A model generated the notes under the pieces. The model searched no databases. It was given only the letters and a program-made list of their open reading frames with translations, and had not been told where the DNA came from. Shown here piece by piece: positions 6,071 to 12,125 of a stretch of 15,462 nt of DNA. Origin of the DNA: CAZQWJ01 sp964597265 (GTDB lineage Bacteria; Patescibacteriota; 4484-211; JAGQKX01); contig CAZQWJ010000023.1 in assembly GCA_964597265.1 (NCBI GenBank), positions 1 to 15,462 on the forward strand, written 5' to 3'. Numbering within the stretch: the first letter of the stretch is position 1; each line of letters starts with the position of its first letter. The translations under genes and the position numbers were made by a program.

Positions 6071-6102
6071 AAAGCCCAGGCAATATTGCCTGGGCTTTTT
6101 CT
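6071..6102 (+). terminator. Strong Rho-independent terminator
   Basis: AAAGCCCAGGCAA (6071-6083) pairs perfectly with TTGCCTGGGCTTT (6086-6098), and the T-run continues to 6100. It ends the small transcription unit and insulates it from rpsF. Confidence 0.9.
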
Positions 6103-6156
6103 ATTCATGTGCAGTGACCAACTTTTTTCTTATTTTCATTTTTGCCTTGCTTGTGC

Positions 6157-6162
6157 TACAAT
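6157..6162 (+). promoter_or_regulatory. Putative -10 box of rpsF
   Basis: TACAAT lies 12 nt before the rpsF ATG, so the predicted leader is about 5 nt. A weak -35 candidate, TTTTCA (6133-6138), stands 18 bp upstream. Confidence 0.5.
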
Positions 6163-6174
6163 CCCTTCCGAACT

Positions 6175-6447
6175 ATGTACGAATTAGTTGTTATTTATCA
6201 AACAGATATTGATACCGCCAAAGCAGAAAAAGATCTACGCGCCATGCTCGAGAAACTGGATGGCACTGTGGATTCAGTCGACTGGTGGGGTGAAAAGAAA
6301 CTTGCATATCCCATCAAAGGGCGAATGATCGGCTCGTACTGCACCTATGTGATTACGTTGGCTCCGCAGCATGTCCAGGAGCTGCAGCGGTTAATGAGGT
6401 TTGAGGAAGAGGTATTGCGTACACGTGTGTATAAACCGGAAAAGTAA
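6175..6447 (+). CDS. rpsF: 30S ribosomal protein S6
   Basis: A 90-aa ribosomal protein S6, which binds S18 and 16S rRNA in the 30S platform. The ferredoxin-like fold is recognisable: the N-terminal strand MYELVVIYQTD, helix AKAEKDLRAMLEKL, the family motif VDWWGEKKLAYPIKGRMIGSYC (about residues 36-57), and the closing segment LQRLMRFEEEVLRTRVYK. I chose the ATG at 6175 because S6 proteins begin with this strand; an upstream in-frame TTG at 6142 would lie inside the promoter. It is followed by ssb and rpsR, the conserved bacterial order, with 32 bases to ssb. It has its own -10 box and no SD. Confidence 0.96.
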   Translation: MYELVVIYQTDIDTAKAEKDLRAMLEKLDGTVDSVDWWGEKKLAYPIKGRMIGSYCTYVITLAPQHVQELQRLMRFEEEVLRTRVYKPEK

Positions 6448-6465
6448 TCTCTTTTGTATCTTTGT

Positions 6466-6474
6466 AAGGGGGTG
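6466..6474 (+). promoter_or_regulatory. Strong Shine-Dalgarno of ssb
   Basis: AAGGGGGTG lies about 5 nt before the ssb ATG. It is the only clear SD sequence I find in front of any gene in the window, which implies the ribosome keeps its anti-SD but uses it selectively. Confidence 0.8.
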
Positions 6475-6479
6475 ATTAT

Positions 6480-6977
6480 ATGGCGTCGAGAAGCGTTAAT
6501 AAGGCTATCATTATGGGGAATATGGTTCGGGACCCGGAGCTTCGGTATACTGCCAAAGGCACTCCTATCTGTACATTCAGCATCGCTACCAACAGGGATT
6601 GGCGTCCCACTGATTCTGATGATGTCCGTGAAGAAACCGAATTTCATAACATTGTTGCGTGGAGCAAACTAGCAGAGCTATGCGCAAGTTTGCTGTACAA
6701 AGGCCGAAAGGTCTATATTGAGGGGCGTTTGCAGACACGAGATTGGGTTGACGAAGAAACCGGCAAGAAGATGTACCGGACAGAAATCGTAGCTGAGGAA
6801 ATGATTGCTGTAGGTCCACCCAGAGAGGGTGGGGCAGAAGATGACAGTATGCATGCAAGTTCTGCACAGCCTGCACAAGTACAAGAAGCAGCTGCTTCAC
6901 AACAAGGTACACAGGAGGTACAGTTGCGTGAAGACGGAGCCGCCCCAGCCGAGGAGGGGAGTGACATACCGTTTTGA
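6480..6977 (+). CDS. ssb: Single-stranded DNA-binding protein
   Basis: A 165-aa SSB that coats single-stranded DNA in replication and repair. An N-terminal OB-fold (residues about 5-108) shows the family segments NKAIIMGNMVRDPELRYTAKGTPICTFSIATN, TEFHNIVAWSKLAELCASLLYKGRKVYIEGRL and KKMYRTEIVAEEM. A disordered, Q/A/E-rich tail follows, and the protein ends in the acidic tip SDIPF, which recruits partner proteins. A strong SD decides the start. It sits between rpsF and rpsR as in most bacteria. An inverted repeat follows the gene before the rpsR promoter. Confidence 0.96.
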   Translation: MASRSVNKAIIMGNMVRDPELRYTAKGTPICTFSIATNRDWRPTDSDDVREETEFHNIVAWSKLAELCASLLYKGRKVYIEGRLQTRDWVDEETGKKMYRTEIVAEEMIAVGPPREGGAEDDSMHASSAQPAQVQEAAASQQGTQEVQLREDGAAPAEEGSDIPF

Positions 6978-6995
6978 CGGGTACACAGTGCTCAA

Positions 6996-7048
6996 TAGGC
7001 AGTATTCAGTAGAGGTAGTTTTTGTGTGATTACTGAATACTGTATATT
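6996..7048. terminator. AGTATTCAGTA inverted repeat between ssb and rpsR
   Basis: CAGTATTCAGTA (7000-7011) pairs perfectly with TACTGAATACTG (7031-7042), and flanking AATA/TATT can extend the stem beyond a 2-nt mismatch. The 19-nt loop is T-rich, but no U-run follows the stem on the + strand. It may attenuate or stabilise the rpsF-ssb transcript. Confidence 0.5.
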
Positions 7049-7069
7049 GATTGCTGGGGTTACAAACTC

Positions 7070-7098
7070 TTGCAAATGAAACGTACCACCAGTATAAT
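7070..7098 (+). promoter_or_regulatory. Promoter of rpsR
   Basis: TTGCAA (7070-7075), a 17-bp spacer and a perfect TATAAT (7093-7098). The ATG follows 9 nt after the -10 box, so transcription should start within a few bases of the codon. rpsR is therefore expressed at least partly apart from rpsF-ssb. Confidence 0.75.
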
Positions 7099-7107
7099 CA
7101 GCCAACT

Positions 7108-7323
7108 ATGCACGTCATTGCACGAAAGAAGATCGAAAAACCAGATACTTGCTACTTTACCGAGAAGGGGATAACCCCGCATTATCGGGATGTCGAAACG
7201 CTCAAGTTGTTCTTGTCACCACGCGGCAAAGTCTTAGGCCGTGCAAAAACAGGTGTTACTGCAAAAAACCAGCGTCTCCTCACCGTTGCCATCAAACGTG
7301 CCCGCGAATTAGCATTAATGTAA
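7108..7323 (+). CDS. rpsR: 30S ribosomal protein S18
   Basis: A 71-aa ribosomal protein S18, partner of S6 in the 30S platform. The S18 core DVETLKLFLSPRGKVLGRAKTGVTAKNQRLLTVAIKRARELALM is plain (compare the usual DV..L..F...GKI..RR.TG..A..QR.L..AIKRAR..ALL). The start at 7108 is chosen over an in-frame codon at 7051 because the TATAAT box lies between them, so the transcript starts just before this ATG. No SD is present. No rplI (L9) gene follows, although it often does in other bacteria; some CPR groups are known to lack L9. The next gene begins 18 bases downstream. Confidence 0.93.
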   Translation: MHVIARKKIEKPDTCYFTEKGITPHYRDVETLKLFLSPRGKVLGRAKTGVTAKNQRLLTVAIKRARELALM

Positions 7324-7326
7324 TGA

Positions 7327-7332
7327 TACAAT
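7327..7332 (+). promoter_or_regulatory. Possible -10 box of the MutL-like gene
   Basis: TACAAT lies 9 nt before the ATG at 7342, the same spacing as at rpsR. No -35 is evident, so read-through from rpsR may matter as well. Confidence 0.35.
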
Positions 7333-7341
7333 GGCAGTGAT

Positions 7342-8520
7342 ATGTCACTAACTGCCCAAACATACATCGTTTCCCAGTTTTCCGAAGCCTTTTACACAAG
7401 CCATTTATTTGTTCGACTCCACGAGGAGCTAGAAGTAGTTGATAGCATTACGGTACCGGCATTTGTTGACAGGGAGGTATTTTTGGAGTCTATACGCAAA
7501 AAATGGTACAAGGCGGGCAATGTTGAGCTGACCATCTCTAACCGCAAAATTTTTAACCTGGAGTTTGTTCGTGATGCTTTTACCCATCAAAAAACATTGA
7601 TGATCGATATTGGCATGGATGTTTCGTCATTGACATATTATCGTGACGGGTCGTTTGCTATCAAAGAAGAAAAGCTCGGATTGGCCGAAGGCTTGGCGCC
7701 GTTACTGCACTCTCCGTCAGAACGGGAACGGATCTATTCGTACGTGCATTTGGATTTGGATCGGCGCGATGTGTTTAATTTTTTGGCGGATCGGCAGTTG
7801 TATCCGGCACGAATAGCAGGGTCACTCAACGAGCGGTTTGTCGAATTTGCCGCGACTACGGCGATTCTTAATCGTTTGGCGCAGGAGCATGAACGATATT
7901 TCACTGTTACCCCTTATGAGCCAAAGAAAGGCTCCAGAGCAACACATGACCCTGTGGGGATTGCGGTGTTGGGCGGAGAGGCGTTCTGGTTTCAAACCAA
8001 AGATATCAACCTGTCACACCTCGAAGGCCTTGCGCTGTTGTCTTTTTTGGATGGGACCAATATCGAGGGGATTTGGCGTATCTATGTGGATGGCAACAGT
8101 TTGACGCCAGCGTTGGGACGACTAAAGAAGGAAGGTGTGATCTCTGTTCCGGCTGCCAGATATATCCAGCAACTTGGTACTGTCATTGTGTTATCGCACT
8201 CGCAGACCGAAGGTACAAAGTTGGGAACGCTACGGTTTGATTTGGGATTTCATAGTCCGCAGGAGTTGCATGTCGTAGCTGGCCAGCTGATTCGTCTGCC
8301 TTTTGACCGCGGGCAGGCTGGCAAAGTAGACATGCGATTGCACGAAGGGGTGCGAATCGCGGGTTTGGATGGAAGTTTGGCTACCCCAAATATTGAGATA
8401 GAAGGTGGTTCGTTGGGTATTGTGATTGACGCTCGAGGGCGTCCGTTACATTCGCGTTCGACCACCAAAGAGGTCAGGAAACGTTGGCTGGAAGGAGTCG
8501 GCATCCAACAAGTAGAATAA
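7342..8520 (+). CDS. MutL-like (GlmL/PF13941-type) protein of unknown function
   Basis: A 392-aa soluble protein. From memory of the families, its C-terminal two thirds resemble MutL-like proteins of Chloroflexota: an acidic phosphate-binding-type strand TLMIDIGMDVSSLTYYRDG (about residues 83-101), then LDGTNIEGIWRIYVDGNSLTPALGRL, LGTVIVL, QLIRLPFDRGQAGKVDM and a C-terminal GGSLGIVIDARGRPL (about 355-369) followed by R..W...G. Classical MutL/GlmL is an ASKHA-fold ATPase associated with glutamate mutase, but no mutase is present. The first ASKHA phosphate loop usual at the N-terminus is not apparent, so ATP binding is doubtful. The next gene starts 4 bases after the stop; two proteases follow. 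No transmembrane segment or SD is seen. The homology is inferred, and the function is unknown. Confidence 0.6.
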   Translation: MSLTAQTYIVSQFSEAFYTSHLFVRLHEELEVVDSITVPAFVDREVFLESIRKKWYKAGNVELTISNRKIFNLEFVRDAFTHQKTLMIDIGMDVSSLTYYRDGSFAIKEEKLGLAEGLAPLLHSPSERERIYSYVHLDLDRRDVFNFLADRQLYPARIAGSLNERFVEFAATTAILNRLAQEHERYFTVTPYEPKKGSRATHDPVGIAVLGGEAFWFQTKDINLSHLEGLALLSFLDGTNIEGIWRIYVDGNSLTPALGRLKKEGVISVPAARYIQQLGTVIVLSHSQTEGTKLGTLRFDLGFHSPQELHVVAGQLIRLPFDRGQAGKVDMRLHEGVRIAGLDGSLATPNIEIEGGSLGIVIDARGRPLHSRSTTKEVRKRWLEGVGIQQVE

Positions 8521-8524
8521 CTAT

Positions 8525-9622
8525 ATGTTTTTAGGTTACGCGCGCTATCCATTTTCCCGATATACGATGCATCATGTAACCCGCTCTTTGACGGAGGGCG
8601 CCCAGGTATTGGTGAAAGTAGGGGAGGAAGTACGGCCGGAAAAAATAGTTGGTATTGGCAAAAAATCAGCAGGGTTTCGAACGCTGGATGCGGCTGCTGC
8701 GCTCAAGGTTCCCCCTCAGGATGTCAAAAAATACCTCATCAAAATGACTGGTAGCTACATTAATAAAGGAGAAGTTATTGCCCAACGGTCCATTGTACTA
8801 GGGTTGCGCAGCAAGCAGCTGAAGAGTCCAGTAGATGGGATACTCCAGCAGGTGAATGAGCAAACGGGGATTTTGACGCTTGAGTATCGTCCAGAAGAAT
8901 TGCGGGTCGTATCTGGAGTCAAAGGAGTTGTGTCAAACATAGATCCACACAAAAATGAGATTACTATTTCGACTAATGTGGTCGAGGTGCATGGGGCTTT
9001 GGGCATTGGACAGCGACGGGAAGGATCGATTCATGTTGTTGGACAGCCTGATTTGCCACTTTCTGAAAAACAAATTGATCCAACATGGGAGAATAAGATT
9101 GTTGTGGGAGGGTCATTACTCACTAAGCAGGTGTTATATCACTGTGTAGCACTCAAGGTGCAGGGGATTGTGGTAGGAGGTATACATTGGGAGGATTTTT
9201 CGACGCTCATTGGCTCTCGAGGACGGTTTGAGGATATTGGCATCAGCGTTATCGTAACTGAGGGGTTTGGTAATTTGCCAATCCCGCCCAAACTCTTTGA
9301 ATCATTGCAGGCGAATGAGGGCAAGTTTTCATTTATTTGGGGTGGGATGGCGCGTTTGCTGATTCCACATCAGGATACCGAAGGCGCCAAACCGCAAAAA
9401 CATATACATGCGCAGGCACGATACGCGCGTTTAACCGAAGGGATGCGGGTCCGACTTTTGACTCTTAACCGACGTGGAGAATTTGGTACAATCAGACAGT
9501 TGTCAGAAGATACGTATCTTGGAAGTGGTATTGTCGCGCCGGCAGCACACATAGAGCTTTATAACGGTGAAACAGCACTAGTGCCAATTACTGGCATTGA
9601 GGTTATCCCTGATGCGGTTTAG
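8525..9622 (+). CDS. Partner of MutL-like protein: barrel-sandwich-like and KOW-like domains
   Basis: A 365-aa protein of unknown function. The N-terminal half has a barrel-sandwich/lipoyl-like pattern (EGAQVLVKVGEEVRPEKIVG, then GSYINKGEVIAQRS, and SPVDGILQQVNEQTGILTLEY at about residues 100-120). A central alpha/beta region includes VQGIVVGGIHWEDF and ISVIVTEGFGNLPIPPKLFESL. The C-terminus (about 302-362: RLTEGMRVRLLTLNRRGEFGTIRQL ... GETALVPITGIEVI) looks like a KOW-type small barrel. It does not carry the lipoylation or biotinylation lysine motif. I recall a similar companion beside MutL-like genes in Chloroflexota, which fits the 4-base spacing here. The next gene, an S41 protease, starts 4 bases downstream. 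No signal peptide, membrane segment or SD is visible. Confidence 0.55.
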   Translation: MFLGYARYPFSRYTMHHVTRSLTEGAQVLVKVGEEVRPEKIVGIGKKSAGFRTLDAAAALKVPPQDVKKYLIKMTGSYINKGEVIAQRSIVLGLRSKQLKSPVDGILQQVNEQTGILTLEYRPEELRVVSGVKGVVSNIDPHKNEITISTNVVEVHGALGIGQRREGSIHVVGQPDLPLSEKQIDPTWENKIVVGGSLLTKQVLYHCVALKVQGIVVGGIHWEDFSTLIGSRGRFEDIGISVIVTEGFGNLPIPPKLFESLQANEGKFSFIWGGMARLLIPHQDTEGAKPQKHIHAQARYARLTEGMRVRLLTLNRRGEFGTIRQLSEDTYLGSGIVAPAAHIELYNGETALVPITGIEVIPDAV

Positions 9623-9626
9623 TACT

Positions 9627-10859
9627 ATGAATAACACGCCCCGATCTACCAAGACAAATAAAAAGTACTTCTTTGGTGTTTTGTTGGTTGCCTTGTTTTC
9701 CTTTACTGTGGGCTATCAGGTTGCAACAGAAGGATATCGTTTTTCATTTGAAGGCGGTCGATTGCAATGGTACGCAACCGCAGCGGTTGGAAACGGCGAT
9801 CAGACGCAGTTGGATATGCGTCGGTTTTGGCGAGTACTTTCCCTGATTGACGAGAATTATTTACATGAAGAAAAAGTTGATAAAAGCAAACTGGTCGATG
9901 GTGCTATTCGCGGTATGGTGGAAGCGCTCGGCGATCCCTATACATATTATCTGTCGTCTGACGAGACTGTGTCTTTTCAGGATAGTCTTGATGGCAAATA
10001 CGAAGGTATTGGTGTGCAACTGGGTTTCAAAAATGAACAACTGGTTGTGATTGCGCCGCTTGAGGGTGGGCCGGCGGAGAAAGCAGGTATCCAGGCGGGA
10101 GATATCATACTAGCGGTAGATGATGTATCGGTTGCCAATCTCAATCTCGGTGAAGTGGTTCAAAAAATTCGAGGTGAGCAAGGGACAAGCGTAACGCTTA
10201 GCCTCGGTCGTAGAAACGAAACTGACGAGATATCCGTATTTACGCTGACTATTGAACGGGCAGAGATTGACGCGCCCAATATTCTTTTGAGCTGGGAAGA
10301 GGAAGGCATTGCATATGTGCATATTCTGCGATTCGGTACAGGTATAGAGAAAGAGTGGCAGACGTTGGTAGGTCAGATGATCAATCAAAACGTCCGAGGT
10401 ATTGTTATTGACGTGCGTGATAATCCAGGAGGATACCTTAATGGTGCAGTAGAAATAGCAGCCTCATTTACCAAGAAGACGGTTATTGTTTCTGAGCAGT
10501 TTGCCAATGGTGACAAAAAAGACTTTTCTTCCAACCGTGACGGGCAATTACAAAATGTCCCAGTAGTGGTTGTGATGAATGGTAGCAGTGCATCTTCTTC
10601 TGAGATTTTGGCTGGCGTTCTCAAGCAATTAGCAGGTGCAACTCTGGTGGGGGAACAGTCGTTTGGCAAAAATACTGTACAAGAGGCGTACACACTGGAT
10701 GGTGGCAACAGCGTCCACATTACGTCCGCGAACTGGGTGTTGCCGAACGGAGAGATTATTCCTGACAACGGATTGGTACCGGATGTAGAGGTTACTAGTG
10801 AAGAATCGGATGATGCTCAGAAAGAAAAAGCACTTGAGACGTTGAAAGAGAAGATGTAG
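9627..10859 (+). CDS. S41 family carboxy-terminal processing protease
   Basis: A 410-aa CtpA/Prc-type serine protease anchored in the membrane and facing outward. Order: N-terminal transmembrane anchor (YFFGVLLVALFSFTVGYQVA, about 14-33); a helical cap region with GMVEALGDPYTYYLS; a PDZ domain beginning YEGIGVQLG (about 125-200); and the peptidase core with VIDVRDNPGGYLNGAVEIAASF. The catalytic pair is Ser323 in NGSSASSSE and Lys348 in QSFGKNTVQ, 25 residues apart as is typical. The ATG at 9627 is preferred to an in-frame ATG-less extension starting at 9597, which overlaps the preceding gene. Spacing is 4 bases from the gene before and 14 to the HtrA gene after, implying one operon. No SD is seen. 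Confidence 0.93.
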   Translation: MNNTPRSTKTNKKYFFGVLLVALFSFTVGYQVATEGYRFSFEGGRLQWYATAAVGNGDQTQLDMRRFWRVLSLIDENYLHEEKVDKSKLVDGAIRGMVEALGDPYTYYLSSDETVSFQDSLDGKYEGIGVQLGFKNEQLVVIAPLEGGPAEKAGIQAGDIILAVDDVSVANLNLGEVVQKIRGEQGTSVTLSLGRRNETDEISVFTLTIERAEIDAPNILLSWEEEGIAYVHILRFGTGIEKEWQTLVGQMINQNVRGIVIDVRDNPGGYLNGAVEIAASFTKKTVIVSEQFANGDKKDFSSNRDGQLQNVPVVVVMNGSSASSSEILAGVLKQLAGATLVGEQSFGKNTVQEAYTLDGGNSVHITSANWVLPNGEIIPDNGLVPDVEVTSEESDDAQKEKALETLKEKM

Positions 10860-10873
10860 GATGTAATAAAACT

Positions 10874-11983
10874 ATGTCATCACTAACACGTATTATTAAA
10901 CCAATCGTCATTGCAATCCTTATCGTCGGCGTAGGAGGAGCTTTGTTCCTAACAACCCAGATATTAACTGCGTTTGTTGAGACAGGAGGGTTTACCAATC
11001 TTTTGCCCAACCTTCGCGAAACCATCGTCACCCGCCAGCAAGTCGTAGAGGAAGAGTCAGCAGTCATTTCGTTGGTGGAAAATGCCTCAGGTTCTGTGTT
11101 GTCTGTGGTAGAGCGCTCGGTGGTATTTGACCTATTTGATGGGCCGAGTCTATCCGAAGGTACCATTGGAACAGGTTTTGCAGTGGCGTCGGACAAAATC
11201 ATCACCAACAGGCATGTAGTAAATTCCACCAATGTAAGCTATATGATCGTAGATAATGACGGGAACGAGTTTGAGGTCGTCAATATCCTACGGGACGATT
11301 TTAATGACCTGGCGTTGATCGAAGTCAAAGATGGCAATTTTACCCCGCTCACACTGGGAGATTCCGATATGATTAAAGTGGGTCAGACTGTCGTGGCAAT
11401 AGGCAATGCGCTGGGCAGATTTACCAACACCGTTACCAAAGGAGTGATCTCGGGTATTGGACGGGGCATCACCGCAGGTTCTAGTTTTGGCAGTTACCAG
11501 CAACTTGATAATGTGATTCAGACTGATGCTGCGCTCAATCCCGGCAATAGTGGAGGGCCATTATTTAACCTTAGCGGCGAAGTAATTGGGGTCAATGTGG
11601 CGGTGGGGCAGGGTTCGGAAAATATTGGGTTTGCAATTCCTGTCAACGCTGCCAAAGATCTTATCTCTGACATCGAAAACGGTGTGGTACGTACCAGAGG
11701 CTATTTGGGCGTGCGGTATCAAATGATTGATGAGCGAGTGGCGAATCTGCGAGATTTGGTTGAAGGCGCATTTATCGAGGAGGTCATTGCTGATTCCCCG
11801 GCAGCAAAAGACGGCCTGCAGGCAGGGGATATTGTAACCGCGATCAACGACACACCGTTGACTGTTGCAAACGATCTTAGAAGTGTCATCATCAAGCATA
11901 AGGCCGGTGAAACCGTTACCCTACATGTGTGGCGGGTTGGAGAGGAGCTGGATATTAGTGTCGAATTGGAAGCCGCGGAGTAA
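10874..11983 (+). CDS. HtrA/DegP-like trypsin-fold serine protease with PDZ domain
   Basis: A 369-aa envelope protease of the S1C family, degrading or sensing misfolded exported proteins. An N-terminal transmembrane segment (IVIAILIVGVGGALFLTTQIL) anchors it. The catalytic triad is complete: His114 in ITNRHVV, Asp145 in DFNDLALIEV and Ser226 in NPGNSGGPL. The strands ALGRFTNTVTKGVISGIGR and NIGFAIPVNAAKDLI are typical. A single C-terminal PDZ domain begins near RGYLGVRYQMI and includes SPAAKDGLQAGDIVTAIND. The gene follows the S41 protease by 14 bases and is probably the last of its operon. Two differently acting outward-facing proteases together suggest an envelope quality-control module. 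No SD precedes the ATG. Confidence 0.95.
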   Translation: MSSLTRIIKPIVIAILIVGVGGALFLTTQILTAFVETGGFTNLLPNLRETIVTRQQVVEEESAVISLVENASGSVLSVVERSVVFDLFDGPSLSEGTIGTGFAVASDKIITNRHVVNSTNVSYMIVDNDGNEFEVVNILRDDFNDLALIEVKDGNFTPLTLGDSDMIKVGQTVVAIGNALGRFTNTVTKGVISGIGRGITAGSSFGSYQQLDNVIQTDAALNPGNSGGPLFNLSGEVIGVNVAVGQGSENIGFAIPVNAAKDLISDIENGVVRTRGYLGVRYQMIDERVANLRDLVEGAFIEEVIADSPAAKDGLQAGDIVTAINDTPLTVANDLRSVIIKHKAGETVTLHVWRVGEELDISVELEAAE

Positions 11984-12077
11984 GGGGAGTACAGACGTAT
12001 TGTTCGAGCCGTCGATTGGTGGTAAACACTCTCTTGTGATTTAGACGCTTGTTTTACCCGTCACTACAATGCCCGAC

Positions 12078-12108
12078 TCCGGCCTGCCGGCGCAGGCAAG
12101 GAGCCGGA
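12078..12108. terminator. GC-rich hairpin between convergent genes
   Basis: TCCGGC (12078-12083) pairs with GCCGGA (12103-12108), and an alternative inner stem CCTGC (12083-12087) with GCAGG (12092-12096) has a CGGC loop. No U-run follows on either strand, so termination is inferred only from its place between the HtrA gene and the minus-strand sensor gene. It resembles a repeat element rather than a classical terminator. The remainder of 11984-12125 holds nothing else I recognise. Confidence 0.4.
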
Positions 12109-12125
12109 ATATTTATCCGATAAGT

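Larger units (their letters stand above)
5887..6103 (+). ncRNA. Candidate structured small RNA transcription unit
   Basis: The predicted transcript runs from about 7 nt after the -10 box to the terminator U-run, roughly 215 nt. Visible helices: AGACTCT (5904-5910) with AGAGTCT (6044-6050) as a possible closing stem; TTGA/TCAA near 5934-5944; CTCCC (5975-5979) with GGGAG (6003-6007) enclosing GCCAGC (5985-5990) and GCTGGC (5994-5999); ATCCGC with GCGGAT near 6009-6025; AAAGAG with CTCTTT near 6043-6061. I do not recognise tmRNA, RNase P, SRP, 6S or a named riboswitch. It is also possible that the unit expresses the 26-codon ORF at 5889-5969 and that the hairpins are its 3' region. Confidence 0.55.

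Noticed and set aside
5896..6108. 70-codon minus-strand frame over the small RNA unit
   Set aside because: It has no recognisable protein pattern, runs through the terminator stem, and opposes the strong + strand promoter.
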